Assembly: GCF_002901705.1 (NCBI RefSeq)
Contig: NZ_PPPV01000016.1
Span: forward strand, 705,665-769,664
Direction of reading: 5' to 3'
From: Staphylococcus lugdunensis
Lineage (GTDB): Bacteria; Bacillota; Bacilli; Staphylococcales; Staphylococcaceae
DNA: 64,000 nucleotides
Shown here: positions 1 through 8,880 of the stretch, piece after piece
Layout of the letters: every line of letters begins with the position of its first letter
How positions within the stretch are numbered: the stretch's first letter is position 1
The notes under the pieces: generated by a model
The model's input: the letters and a program-made list of their open reading frames with translations, nothing else
What the model was told of the DNA's origin: nothing
Databases searched by the model: none
Position numbers and translations under genes: made by a program

Positions 1-1110
1 ATGTGTAGTTTATATACAGCGCTTCCTTTAACCGTAGCATTCGCTAAAGACTTCGATATTCCAAAATCGATTGCTACATTAAATGGTGTTGTTTTCTCAA
101 TTACCTATTCTGTAAGCTGCTTATTTTATGGCACTATTTCAGAAAAATTTGGTCGTATTCGTACCATTTTATGTGGCTTAGTGGGCTTAGTCATTATTTG
201 CTGTCTGATTGGCTTTGTGCGGTCATTTATCTTATTAATTATTCTACGCGCACTGCAAGGCATCTGTGCTGCAGCATTTTCTCCAGTATCTATTACCTAT
301 GTAACTGAGAACTATTCACCAGTGAAGCGTGTAACAGCCATTAGTTTTATTAGTACAAGCTTTATGTTATCTGGTGTAATTGGTCAAAACTTAAGTGAAA
401 TTATTGTACGTTATACACATTGGCATAGCGTGTATTTTACCTTAACAATACTTTATCTCATTTTAGCTGTGGCCATTTATAAAAAAGTTCCTGAAAGTCC
501 AGTCTACCATCCTCATATTCGTTTGCTTAGCTTTTTCACTAATTTTAAAGCCTTTAAAACGAACAAAATGGTCTTACTATGTTATTTTGTATCACTAACC
601 TTGTTAACGATGTTTATTAGTATGTATGATATATTTAATGCCTATATCACTTCAGATATTGTCGGCGGGAACCAAACAACTGCGATTAATGCAAAGCTAT
701 ACGGCATCTTCGGCATGCTATTAGCTTTACTTGCAGGACGTTTAAGCGATCGTATCGGCGTCAAAAATGTCATCCTCACATCATTAATGATTAGTATTAT
801 ATCGTTATTAGGTATGGCATGTACTACAAATGTTACTTTACTTGTGATGTGGAGTGTCATGTTTATTGCAGGAATTGCATTTTGTGTCCCTTCCGTCATC
901 TCAAATGTAGGTATTGTAGTCAACGGTAATCAAGGATTCTTTTTATCTGTAAATACCTTTATTTTATTTTTAGGAACTGCACTTGCACCAATTATTAATA
1001 TTTATATAGCACGCATACAAAGCTTTTCACTTCAATTTATTATTATCGCTTGTATTGGTATCATTTCTCTTTGTGTTGCACTTTTTCTACCTAAAACTAA
1101 ACGCTATTAA
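1..1110 (+). CDS. MFS transporter, 5'-truncated by window edge
   Basis: This is a major facilitator superfamily membrane transporter, probably a drug or metabolite efflux permease. About 369 residues with roughly eleven hydrophobic segments are visible. They include the loop 2-3 signature region GTISEKFGRIRT and a second-half copy, GRLSDRIGVKN. The family usually has 12 segments and about 390-400 residues, and the first codon here falls inside the first transmembrane segment. I therefore infer that the true start lies before the window and that position 1 being ATG is a coincidence. The gene is followed by an intergenic repeat and faces the crt operon convergently. The substrate cannot be read from the sequence. 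Confidence 0.8.
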   Translation: MCSLYTALPLTVAFAKDFDIPKSIATLNGVVFSITYSVSCLFYGTISEKFGRIRTILCGLVGLVIICCLIGFVRSFILLIILRALQGICAAAFSPVSITYVTENYSPVKRVTAISFISTSFMLSGVIGQNLSEIIVRYTHWHSVYFTLTILYLILAVAIYKKVPESPVYHPHIRLLSFFTNFKAFKTNKMVLLCYFVSLTLLTMFISMYDIFNAYITSDIVGGNQTTAINAKLYGIFGMLLALLAGRLSDRIGVKNVILTSLMISIISLLGMACTTNVTLLVMWSVMFIAGIAFCVPSVISNVGIVVNGNQGFFLSVNTFILFLGTALAPIINIYIARIQSFSLQFIIIACIGIISLCVALFLPKTKRY

Positions 1111-1171
1111 TTAACAATGGTATGTGTCTGGGGCATAATTATGTCTCAGGTTCTGAACTCTATATAGACAG

Positions 1172-1281
1172 TAATTGACTGGATTGAAAATACACTTATC
1201 CTAAGCTTTTTCAATCCGAGTCAACCTTGCCGGGGCGGGACTACGAATTCACAATGAATTCTAGCCCGCTCTAATTCTTTT
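1172..1281. repeat. Two-hairpin intergenic repeat, copy 1
   Basis: A long imperfect hairpin (GACTGGATTGAAAA pairing with TTTTCAATCCGAGTC) is followed by a second hairpin made of GCGGGACTAC, a GAATTC core and AGCCCGC. The element lies between two converging genes and probably acts as a bidirectional terminator. The same two-part module occurs at seven other places in this window. Confidence 0.8.
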
Positions 1282-1282
1282 A

Positions 1283-2788
1283 CTATATACCTGCTGCAAT
1301 ATCTTTCAATATTTCTTCAACAGTAATCTTTGCACTGGTTAAAACAATAGGCACACCTGCACCTGGATGTGTACTTGCACCTGCAAAATATAGATCGTGA
1401 TAGTCACGAGCGACATTTGGCGGTCGGTAATAATTACTTTGAGCGAGCGTTGGCATTAAGCCAAATGCTGCACCATACTGCGCATGATAGTCTCGTTGAA
1501 AATCTAACGGTGTAAAAATTGTTTCTGATACGATATGCTGTTTAATATTTTCAAGGGCTTCTATCGTTCCTAACTTGTGATAAATGATTTCCTTGATGCG
1601 AGCTACTATCGATTCATCCTGCCAATCTATTTTTGTTGTTTTCAACTCTGCAGTAGGCATAAGTACATATATACCTGTTTGTCCCTCAGGTGCTAGCGTC
1701 GTATCACCTACTGCTGGAACATAAATATATAATGATGGATCCTTTGACAATTGACCATTAAATATTTCTTTCACATTTTGTTCAAAATCTGCCGAAAAAA
1801 TCACATTATGTAATAACAGGTTGTCTCTCAAGTCTTGATCTATACCAATATACATTAGGCATGCAGAACATGAATAATCTAATTGTGCTATTTTTTGTGG
1901 CGGATACTTTTTAACAGGGCTATGTTCAGGCATAAGATGTTGTGCTGCATATGGAAAATCAGCAGTACATAATACCTTATCAAAGCGCTCAACAAGACCA
2001 TTGCCTCTTATTCCATCGGCTCGTTTATATTTTGGGTCTATAATAATTTCATCGATTTGTGCGTTTAAACGAATATCGACACCCAAATCTTGATTTAAAC
2101 GTGTTAAACCTTGCGCCATGCCGTACATGCCGCCTTTAATAAAATGCACACCAAACATCATTTCAATCATCGGTATAATAGAATATAGTGATGGCCCACG
2201 CTTGGGATCGATGCCAATATATAACGTTTGAAAAGCTAAGAGTTTTTGGATTTTATCATTATCAACATATTGTGCAATTAAATCATCTGCATGATTTAAT
2301 GTCTTTAATTTAGCACCTTGCACTAATGACGTTAAGTTATAAAAATCACTAGGCTTACGAAACGTACGCTCTAAAAAATATTTGCGTGCAATTTCATAAC
2401 GCTTATAAATATCAGTAAGAAATGACATAAAGCCATGTGTTGAACCTGGCTCGATGTGCTCTAACATTTGTTGTAATTGAGCTAGATCAGTAGGTACACG
2501 AACTTTGTCATCCTTAGCAAAATAGACATCATAAATATAAGGTAATTGTGTCATCTCTACATAATCTTCAAAGTTTTTGCCACATGCTTCAAATACTGCT
2601 TTATAGACTTCAGGAATCATCACAATTGTAGGGCCCATATCGAAAGTAAATCCATCTTTAGTAAACTGACTCATACGCCCACCAAGTCGATCATTTTTCT
2701 CAAACAATGTCACTTGATGACCTTTTGCTGCCAATCTTGCCGCGGATGCTAAACCAGTCACGCCTGCACCAATTACTGCTATATTCAT
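1283..2788 (-). CDS. crtN: Dehydrosqualene (4,4'-diapophytoene) desaturase CrtN
   Basis: CrtN is an FAD-dependent desaturase that converts 4,4'-diapophytoene to 4,4'-diaponeurosporene in staphyloxanthin synthesis at the membrane. The 501-residue protein starts with a dinucleotide-binding motif, VIGAGVTGLASAARLA. Near residue 44 it has the desaturase signature GGRMSQFTKDGFTFDMGP, and the C-terminal FAD motif YFAGASTHPGAGVP is near residue 465. Length and motifs match phytoene desaturases of the CrtI/CrtN type. It is the last gene of the operon and starts 2 bases after crtM stops. A ribosome site (AGGACAGGTGG) precedes the ATG. Downstream lies a two-hairpin repeat that probably ends the transcript. 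Confidence 0.95.
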   Translation of the reverse strand: MNIAVIGAGVTGLASAARLAAKGHQVTLFEKNDRLGGRMSQFTKDGFTFDMGPTIVMIPEVYKAVFEACGKNFEDYVEMTQLPYIYDVYFAKDDKVRVPTDLAQLQQMLEHIEPGSTHGFMSFLTDIYKRYEIARKYFLERTFRKPSDFYNLTSLVQGAKLKTLNHADDLIAQYVDNDKIQKLLAFQTLYIGIDPKRGPSLYSIIPMIEMMFGVHFIKGGMYGMAQGLTRLNQDLGVDIRLNAQIDEIIIDPKYKRADGIRGNGLVERFDKVLCTADFPYAAQHLMPEHSPVKKYPPQKIAQLDYSCSACLMYIGIDQDLRDNLLLHNVIFSADFEQNVKEIFNGQLSKDPSLYIYVPAVGDTTLAPEGQTGIYVLMPTAELKTTKIDWQDESIVARIKEIIYHKLGTIEALENIKQHIVSETIFTPLDFQRDYHAQYGAAFGLMPTLAQSNYYRPPNVARDYHDLYFAGASTHPGAGVPIVLTSAKITVEEILKDIAAGI

Positions 2789-2790
2789 TG

Positions 2791-3654
2791 CTATTCCACC
2801 TGTCCTTGATATTTCTTTTTTATACGTCGATAAAATTTTGCCTTATCTACTTTGGATACATACACGCGTTGATGTAATGTGTACCCTGCCTTTCTAACTT
2901 CATCAAGAATGCCCGCATAAATCACTGCAGCTAGCTCAATAATAGGTTGCGCTTGCTTATTAAACACATGAATATTCGACAGCGCATCATGGTAGGCTTG
3001 TTCTGCTATATAAGCTAATGCTTCCCACATCTTAATATAATTCGATGTCACACCTTGCTGATATTGTTGTTTAATATCAATATTAAAGTGCGCCAACCGT
3101 TCTTTACTAATATAAATACGTCCCTGTTCAAAGTCTTCTCCAACATCACGTAAAATATTAGTTAATTGTAAAGCTTCTCCTAATTTTCGTGCGACTCGAA
3201 ACGTTTCTGTAGTTGGCTGTTGTGCTAAAATAGGTGTTAAAACTTCTCCAACAGTTCCCGCAACCCCATAACAGTAATCTAACATAGCTTCATCGGTATC
3301 AAATTTCTCAAAATATTGATCTTTGCGTACTGTATCAATAAGCTTGTAAAATGCTGGGTATTCCATTTTAAATGTATGTGCGACATTTGAAAATGCGTGC
3401 ATGATTCGCGCATCGCTTTGAAATTCAGGATGCAACTGTTGTTGTTCAATGGCCATAATATCTTGTCGTATGTACTGCAAATATTGTGGATCATGATGAA
3501 CATCGATACTATCATCAATCACACGGCATACAGCATAAATCGCCCATACTGCACGTCTTTCTCTATCTGGTAAATAATCAAAGGCATAGGAGAAACTTTT
3601 AGAATGATGCTTCATCAGTTGATGGCAGTATTGAAAATGGTCATCTAGTGTCAT
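2791..3654 (-). CDS. crtM: Dehydrosqualene synthase CrtM
   Basis: CrtM condenses two farnesyl diphosphates head to head to give dehydrosqualene, the first committed step of staphyloxanthin synthesis. The 287-residue protein has both aspartate-rich motifs of squalene/phytoene synthases: DDSID near residue 48, and the LRDVGEDFEQGRIY segment near residue 165 with the second Asp cluster. An N-terminal HSKSFSYAF segment is also typical. I chose the ATG at 3654 rather than an in-frame GTG nine bases earlier because AAGGAGG stands at normal distance from it. It lies 35 bases after crtQ, and crtN follows 2 bases after its stop. Confidence 0.95.
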   Translation of the reverse strand: MTLDDHFQYCHQLMKHHSKSFSYAFDYLPDRERRAVWAIYAVCRVIDDSIDVHHDPQYLQYIRQDIMAIEQQQLHPEFQSDARIMHAFSNVAHTFKMEYPAFYKLIDTVRKDQYFEKFDTDEAMLDYCYGVAGTVGEVLTPILAQQPTTETFRVARKLGEALQLTNILRDVGEDFEQGRIYISKERLAHFNIDIKQQYQQGVTSNYIKMWEALAYIAEQAYHDALSNIHVFNKQAQPIIELAAVIYAGILDEVRKAGYTLHQRVYVSKVDKAKFYRRIKKKYQGQVE

Positions 3655-3689
3655 CTCGTGCACCCTCCTTGTATTAAATATTTATAACA

Positions 3690-4808
3690 TCACAAATGAT
3701 ACGTTCGGCCTTTCCATATAACGCTTCGCTTACAGTAAGACTGTATCCATGATGATAAAAACACACCACTAAAAAAGATAAATAAGATAGGGTGCAAACA
3801 TAACATCCAACGTGAAAAATGACCTACTCGTCGATGTATGCGTATAAATTGCATTGTATAAAGAATATATAATATCCCCATGTTAACTTTAGATATCGGC
3901 TTTACTAACAAACTAAGTATTAAGCCTGATGCTGTAATAATCGATCCCATTAACCATATAACAATACTTGTCATAACCTTTGGCGAAGTTGCAGTAGCAC
4001 CAACAGAAAAATGTTTAACCCATCCATGAACGAGTGACTGAATGCCATCTTCATACATTCGGAATTGAATATCTTGCTGTCCTTCATATAAATTTACTGG
4101 TAAGCCTTGTTGTGAATATGCTTGACCTAATGCGAACCCTTCAATAATATGATGTTTAGCTTGTTGATGTCCTTGTGTGGACTTATAATCAGTTGAATTA
4201 GTCAAGACAACAGGCCCAAAGGCCACGCGCGTAGTCTGCTGTCCGTCTATTAATGAAAATTGATTCGTACCAACTACTGTCAATGTATTAAATAGCGCCG
4301 ATAAACTTTCATAAGGTCGTATAGTAGAATGATAAGGTTGGACACTTAACAAACCTCGGTAATCTTGTTGGTAGTAAGTATCAATGAGTGCTTGAATTGC
4401 TCTAGGGGATGTTAATGTCACATCGGCATCAACAAACAACAATAGTGGAGTTGATGCGTAGGTCGCACCTTGATAACAAGCCAATGACTTACCTTGCCAT
4501 AATGACGGTTTATCAGCTTGAACTGAATAGACAGAAGCTCCAGCTGCGCGTGCGATTTCAGCAGTTTGATCTGTGGATCCATCATCCATCACAATTATTT
4601 CTACAGAAACGGTTTGTTGTGCTAATGACTTTAATAAGCGTGGTAAGCGTTGCGCTTCGTCACGCGCTGGAACAATAACGGATAATTCCAATTGTTTTGA
4701 TGAATGAATCTTACTATGTGTCAATGGATGGCGTCGACCATACATGACTTTACCACTAATGATAGAAAAGAACGTAAATAGCATAGTTAATGAACTAATC
4801 CATTTCAC
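3690..4808 (-). CDS. crtQ: 4,4'-diaponeurosporenoate glycosyltransferase CrtQ
   Basis: CrtQ is a family 2 glycosyltransferase that attaches glucose to 4,4'-diaponeurosporenoate in staphyloxanthin synthesis. The protein has an N-terminal membrane segment and then the GT-A core: VIVPARDEAQRLPRLLKSL, the nucleotide-binding DDGSTDQTAEIA, and the metal-binding LLFVDADVTL. Two further hydrophobic segments lie near the C-terminus. I chose the GTG at 4808, giving 372 residues and starting at VKWISS. An AAGGAGAG ribosome site overlaps the end of crtP, the GTG begins one base after the crtP stop, and the start matches the MKW start I recall for the S. aureus enzyme. Translational coupling to crtP is likely. 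Confidence 0.93.
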   Translation of the reverse strand: MKWISSLTMLFTFFSIISGKVMYGRRHPLTHSKIHSSKQLELSVIVPARDEAQRLPRLLKSLAQQTVSVEIIVMDDGSTDQTAEIARAAGASVYSVQADKPSLWQGKSLACYQGATYASTPLLLFVDADVTLTSPRAIQALIDTYYQQDYRGLLSVQPYHSTIRPYESLSALFNTLTVVGTNQFSLIDGQQTTRVAFGPVVLTNSTDYKSTQGHQQAKHHIIEGFALGQAYSQQGLPVNLYEGQQDIQFRMYEDGIQSLVHGWVKHFSVGATATSPKVMTSIVIWLMGSIITASGLILSLLVKPISKVNMGILYILYTMQFIRIHRRVGHFSRWMLCLHPILFIFFSGVFLSSWIQSYCKRSVIWKGRTYHL

Positions 4809-4809
4809 T

Positions 4810-6309
4810 TTAGTCTCTCCTTTCACCGTGTTCGATAGCATTAATTTTATCCGCTACTTGTTGCCCGCTTAAAGTAACCATAGGCATGCCCCCACCCGGA
4901 TTTACAGAACCACCAACAAAAAATAGATTATTAAAATAAGCACATTGCTTTGGAAACTTGAAGCCCTTATTTTTCTTTTTATCTGCCACAACGCCATAAA
5001 TAGCACCACGATTAGAACGATAATGATGTTCTATATCTTCAGGCGTCCACATATCCTCAAACACAATGTGCGCTCTTAAATCATCTAATCCCATAGCTTC
5101 TAACTTATCCAAAACACGTTCTTTTAATTGCAGATAATCTTCCTGAGAGAAAGGTTGATTTTGAATATATGGAATATGCGGTAAAACTTTAATGCTCTCA
5201 TAACCTTGAGGTGCCTGAGTTGGATCGGTTTTATTCGCATTCACTAAATAAATTGTTGGATCATACGGTAATATTTTGTCGTGAAAGACTTCACGATAAT
5301 TACGCTTTGAATCTGCTGTGAAGAAAAAGTTATGATGTGCAAGCTGTGGAAAGTACTTATCAATACCTAAATGTAGTACGAGACCTGAACTTGCAGGTTC
5401 ATAAATCATTTCTAAACGTTCAATCTTTTTATCACTAAAATGCAGTAATTCACGATATGTCGGAATAACTTCCATATTTGAAATGAGATAGTCCGCTTCG
5501 ACGCTTTCTCCAGTTGTTAGTCTCACACCTACAACTTTGTCAAATGACGTTTGAATGTTTTCTACACCTACGCCAGTATGAATATGAACGCCTTCTTCAC
5601 GCGCTAACGTTTCAAGTGCTTGAGCCAGATGATGCATTCCTCCTTTGACATACCACAAGCCTTGTTCTTGTTGCATATGATAAAGCATTGATAACACGGC
5701 TGGTGCGTCATATGAAGATGAGCCAACATATTTAATAAAGTACCCTAACATATCTCTCAATTGTGGATTTGATACACGTCTATTAATAGCTTGTTGCATA
5801 GTAGAAAAATAATCAAAGCCACGCAATGCTTTAAACGGCCCGTGGTAAGTCAAAATTTCTGGTAAGGTATCTAAACCTAAGCGGAAATAGCCTTGTTCCG
5901 TAAAACGATGAATGCGTTCTGCGTAATCATAAAATGACATTAATTCTTGTCGATCTTGTGCTGTCAGAGTTGAATTATTATCAATAGTATCAGCAACATT
6001 ATCATATAAATCTATCATTTCCCCAGATGGAAAGAAACTACGCCATTGCAATGGCAATCGCTCTATATCTACGTAATCTCTCATTTCTTTACCACTGTGT
6101 TGAAAAAGCTGTTCAAAAATATAAGGCATAGTAAGAATAGATGGTCCTAAATCAAAACCAAATTGAGAGGTAGTTAGACGATTAACCTTTCCGCCGATAT
6201 GGTCATTTTGTTCATATAAATCGACACGGTAGCCACTCTGTGCCATCCGAATCGCAGCGGAAATACCTCCAAGACCGCCACCAATCACAACTACTTTTTT
6301 AATTGGCAT
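4810..6309 (-). CDS. crtP: Diaponeurosporene oxidase CrtP
   Basis: CrtP is an FAD-dependent mixed-function oxidase that oxidises the terminal methyl group of 4,4'-diaponeurosporene. It is a relative of CrtN. The 499 residues open with [18 protein letters not shown], continue with the [19 protein letters not shown] desaturase-family segment, and end with [15 protein letters not shown], which binds FAD. Its place between crtO and crtQ and its sequence difference from crtN separate the two paralogues. The start follows AGGAAGTGAG and lies 11 bases after crtO ends. The aldehyde dehydrogenase step of the pathway is not encoded in this window. Confidence 0.94.
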   Translation of the reverse strand: MPIKKVVVIGGGLGGISAAIRMAQSGYRVDLYEQNDHIGGKVNRLTTSQFGFDLGPSILTMPYIFEQLFQHSGKEMRDYVDIERLPLQWRSFFPSGEMIDLYDNVADTIDNNSTLTAQDRQELMSFYDYAERIHRFTEQGYFRLGLDTLPEILTYHGPFKALRGFDYFSTMQQAINRRVSNPQLRDMLGYFIKYVGSSSYDAPAVLSMLYHMQQEQGLWYVKGGMHHLAQALETLAREEGVHIHTGVGVENIQTSFDKVVGVRLTTGESVEADYLISNMEVIPTYRELLHFSDKKIERLEMIYEPASSGLVLHLGIDKYFPQLAHHNFFFTADSKRNYREVFHDKILPYDPTIYLVNANKTDPTQAPQGYESIKVLPHIPYIQNQPFSQEDYLQLKERVLDKLEAMGLDDLRAHIVFEDMWTPEDIEHHYRSNRGAIYGVVADKKKNKGFKFPKQCAYFNNLFFVGGSVNPGGGMPMVTLSGQQVADKINAIEHGERRD

Positions 6310-6320
6310 ACACTCACTTC

Positions 6321-6803
6321 CTATCTGTTTTTCAATTTATGATAATAACGCTCGAGCTTAGGGCGATTATAACGTTGCACAATCATACATGGTACATTTG
6401 CTAATAAAGCATATGTCATATGTGGTATTTTTATATATTTTGGCGCAGCAAGAAATACAAACATTGGTAACATCGCTATTCCATGAACAAATTCTGCACG
6501 CCGTGTTTCTATAATAAAATCATATATATCTTGCGCTGACGGTTGCGCCATTAGAGTCGATTTATTATAAATTGCCGGATTTAAACGATGTCCCTTTGGC
6601 AAATGATCTTTCCAGCGTTTGACTTGAAAGACATCATTCCAAAAATCTCCTTCACGTTCGAATGCGAATGACTTAAAACAGAAACCATACTTCATTAAAA
6701 ATGTAGTACTTAAACGTGTTCCCCACACGGCAACCAACATCTGAAGCACAAACCAATAAATACCACTGCCTATGATGAGCCAAATAACGGATTTTTTACG
6801 CAT
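6321..6803 (-). CDS. crtO: Glycosyl-4,4'-diaponeurosporenoate acyltransferase CrtO
   Basis: CrtO adds a branched fatty acid to glycosyl-4,4'-diaponeurosporenoate, the last step of staphyloxanthin synthesis. The 160-residue protein has an N-terminal membrane segment ([20 protein letters not shown]), a central [11 protein letters not shown] segment with the conserved charged and His residues, and a second hydrophobic stretch around residues 110-140. I chose the ATG giving MRKKSVIW. An upstream in-frame ATG would overlap most of tspO's end and has no better ribosome site. The gene starts 8 bases inside the end of tspO, so the two are probably translationally coupled, which is unlike the crtO-first operon known from S. 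aureus. Confidence 0.92.
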   Translation of the reverse strand: MRKKSVIWLIIGSGIYWFVLQMLVAVWGTRLSTTFLMKYGFCFKSFAFEREGDFWNDVFQVKRWKDHLPKGHRLNPAIYNKSTLMAQPSAQDIYDFIIETRRAEFVHGIAMLPMFVFLAAPKYIKIPHMTYALLANVPCMIVQRYNRPKLERYYHKLKNR

Positions 6804-7296
6804 GGTGTCCTGCCGTATAATCTGGATTATCTTTATTGAGTAACCAATTACCTGTCGCCAAGTATGAAGCAAACGCTGACCAACAAATATAAGGAATTAA
6901 TAAATAACCCGCAATTCGATGTTTTTGATAGAATTGGACGGCGGTCGCAACAACTGCACTAAATAAAATATAACTGTCAATGAGGGCTGCACCACGTAAT
7001 TTATATTTAAAATAAAGTAATGACCATAAGTAATTTAAACCTAACTGCAAATAATACGTGGCTTGTGCTGCTTGATGCTGTTTTTGTTGTGAAATGATGT
7101 CATGAGCAATACCCATACTTAAGTAAAGTGTTGGCCAGACAATCGGAAAAACATAACCTGGTGGTGATAATGGTGGTTTAACATTTTTACTATAATCCCG
7201 ACGTGCATTTTTTACGGTGATTTTGCCAATAATTTGGCCACCGATTAAAGGTAAAGCAATACGACATAGCTTATTGCTCACTTTGATACCGTTCAT
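6796..7296 (-). CDS. tspO: TspO/MBR-family tryptophan-rich membrane protein
   Basis: This is a TspO/MBR (CrtK-type) protein, a five-helix membrane protein that binds tetrapyrroles and other hydrophobic ligands. In Rhodobacter the family affects carotenoid and bacteriochlorophyll gene expression. The family signatures are clear: KPPLSPPGYVFPIVWPTLY near residue 40, LGLNYLWSLLYF near 85 and PYICWSAFASYLATGNWLLN near 135. I chose the ATG at 7296 (MNGIKV) because AAAGGAGG sits about eight bases before it, whereas the GTG six bases upstream is too close. It is the first gene after a SigB-like promoter and overlaps crtO by 8 bases, so it is cotranscribed with the carotenoid genes. Its effect on staphyloxanthin is an inference. 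Confidence 0.9.
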   Translation of the reverse strand: MNGIKVSNKLCRIALPLIGGQIIGKITVKNARRDYSKNVKPPLSPPGYVFPIVWPTLYLSMGIAHDIISQQKQHQAAQATYYLQLGLNYLWSLLYFKYKLRGAALIDSYILFSAVVATAVQFYQKHRIAGYLLIPYICWSAFASYLATGNWLLNKDNPDYTAGHHA

Positions 7297-7369
7297 CTTC
7301 ACATCCTCCTTTATGTTGAATAACGTAAATTTATAAAAGAATTAATTACATTTAGTTAATAATTCACCT

Positions 7370-7395
7370 ATTCCCTTAAAACATATGCATTAACC
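7370..7395 (-). promoter_or_regulatory. SigB-type promoter of tspO-crtOPQMN
   Basis: Reading the minus strand, GGTTAA and GGGAAT are separated by 14 bases. The staphylococcal SigB consensus is GTTTAA, 12-15 bases, GGGWAW, so the match is 5 of 6 and 6 of 6. It lies about 75 bases before the tspO start. SigB control of crt is established in S. aureus. Here the promoter precedes tspO instead of crtO. Confidence 0.75.
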
Positions 7396-7497
7396 ACTAT
7401 ATAACAAATTGGTACCTTTAATATTTAAGGAAGAATTAAGCTGCATTTAGTTTTATTTTTATGTGTGTACGTTATGGTATGGGAGAGGTGAATAATA

Positions 7498-8703
7498 TTG
7501 AAACGAATTAAAGTTGCAGATGCACTAAGAGGATTTAGCTTATTAGGGATTTTTATAGCTAATTTACTTATATTTCAATTTGATTTAACTGGCCAATTAT
7601 ATATTGATCATTTTCATTTAAGTCCATTCAACCACGGTGTTTTTAATATTATTAATATTCTTTTTGTAGGTAGTTTTATGCCTATCTTTGCTATGCTTTT
7701 TGGCTTTTCTATGGATAAATTATACCAATCCATGAAACGAAAAGGTGTTAAACGTCCGAAACTAAAACTCTTTCGTCGTGCTTTTTTCCTGATGATTATT
7801 GGAGGTTTACATGCATCTTACATATGGGGTGGAGATATATTATTTGGTTATGGCTTCTCTATGCTATTTGTCATTCCTTTCATTCATATGGGGAAACGTG
7901 CTTTTAAATACTTTACGCTCATTATTTTTGGATTATTGCTCGTACTATTTATTGTCATGCCATTTTCCGGTGATAATGGTATGCAAACAACACCTAGCAA
8001 ACATGACACAGCAAATTATGTATCAAAGATTACAAAGATTTACAGTGAAGGTAGTTATTCAGATATTCGTCATGTTGATGAAACAGTTGAAGATCCAAAA
8101 TTTGCTTTATTCGAAGATCAACTAGGGTCAATCTTTTTCCTACTCATTTTTATTCTTATTCCTTTAATGGAAGTGCCATTATTTACATTAGGTGTCTATT
8201 TATCTAAAAGTGGTTGGTTCGAAAAAGATGCGCTTGATTGGTGGTCCTCTAAATTATGGATATGGATTATCCCCCTAGCACTTATCGGCAAATCAGCAGT
8301 ACTCTGGGTTCAACATCCAACAATTGCTGAAAATTTCACGGAAGTGTTCGGTATCATACTCGCATTTGGTTATATGAGTTTATTTAAATATATGTATCAA
8401 AAATTACCACAACATTTTACATTCCGAGGTTTAGAACATATTGGTAAAATGTCACTGACCTTTTACTTAATACAAAGTGTGATTGGCACTATGATTTTTT
8501 ATGGCTATGGCTTAGGACAATTCGGCAGCGACCATGTAACAATGATGTTTGGTATCTTTATTATTCTTTATGTTCTTCAAGTGCTAGTTGCTTCTTGGTA
8601 TCAACGTCATTGGCGGTATGGACCAATGGAATATCTATTACGTATGTTTACTTATTGGCAATTACGTGTCGGCAAGAAAAAACATGCGAGACATCATTCC
8701 TAG
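7498..8703 (+). CDS. DUF418 (YeiB-like) multi-pass membrane protein
   Basis: The protein belongs to the DUF418/YeiB-type family of polytopic membrane proteins. The N-terminal signature RIKVADALRGFSLLGIFIANLLIFQ and the C-terminal region after residue 300 with GKMSLTFYLIQSVIG and a YRHWRYGPMEYLLR-like stretch (here WYQRHWRYGPMEYLLRMFTYW) are typical. About ten hydrophobic segments fill 401 residues. The start is a TTG preceded by GGGAGAGGTGA. It is transcribed divergently from the crt operon and ends at a two-hairpin repeat. Members of this family are loosely related to membrane acyltransferases, but no substrate can be given. Confidence 0.82.
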   Translation: MKRIKVADALRGFSLLGIFIANLLIFQFDLTGQLYIDHFHLSPFNHGVFNIINILFVGSFMPIFAMLFGFSMDKLYQSMKRKGVKRPKLKLFRRAFFLMIIGGLHASYIWGGDILFGYGFSMLFVIPFIHMGKRAFKYFTLIIFGLLLVLFIVMPFSGDNGMQTTPSKHDTANYVSKITKIYSEGSYSDIRHVDETVEDPKFALFEDQLGSIFFLLIFILIPLMEVPLFTLGVYLSKSGWFEKDALDWWSSKLWIWIIPLALIGKSAVLWVQHPTIAENFTEVFGIILAFGYMSLFKYMYQKLPQHFTFRGLEHIGKMSLTFYLIQSVIGTMIFYGYGLGQFGSDHVTMMFGIFIILYVLQVLVASWYQRHWRYGPMEYLLRMFTYWQLRVGKKKHARHHS

Positions 8704-8749
8704 AAAAAAAGTTTAGGCCACAATTATGTATTAGGCTATGAACTATATA

Positions 8750-8866
8750 TTGGCAGTAGTTGACTGGATTGAAAACCCACTGATACCAAGCTTGTTTCAA
8801 TCCTAGTCAACCTTGCCGGGGCGGGACTACGAATTCGTTATGAATGCTGTCCCGCCCTTTTTTTAT
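8750..8866. repeat. Two-hairpin intergenic repeat, copy 2
   Basis: The first hairpin pairs GTTGACTGGATTGAAA with TTTCAATCCTAGTCAAC. The second pairs GCGGGAC with GTCCCGC around a GAATTC core and is followed by a run of seven T. It lies between converging genes and should stop transcription in the plus direction and probably in both. Confidence 0.85.
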
Positions 8867-8880
8867 TTTATGTTTATCCC

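Noticed and set aside
2546..2752. Open frame on the plus strand inside crtN
   Set aside because: It is a shadow of the strongly supported crtN frame, has no ribosome site and no protein-like pattern. Similar shadows inside other genes were also left out.
4409..4678. Plus-strand open frame inside crtQ
   Set aside because: It runs antisense to conserved glycosyltransferase motifs and has no start signals.
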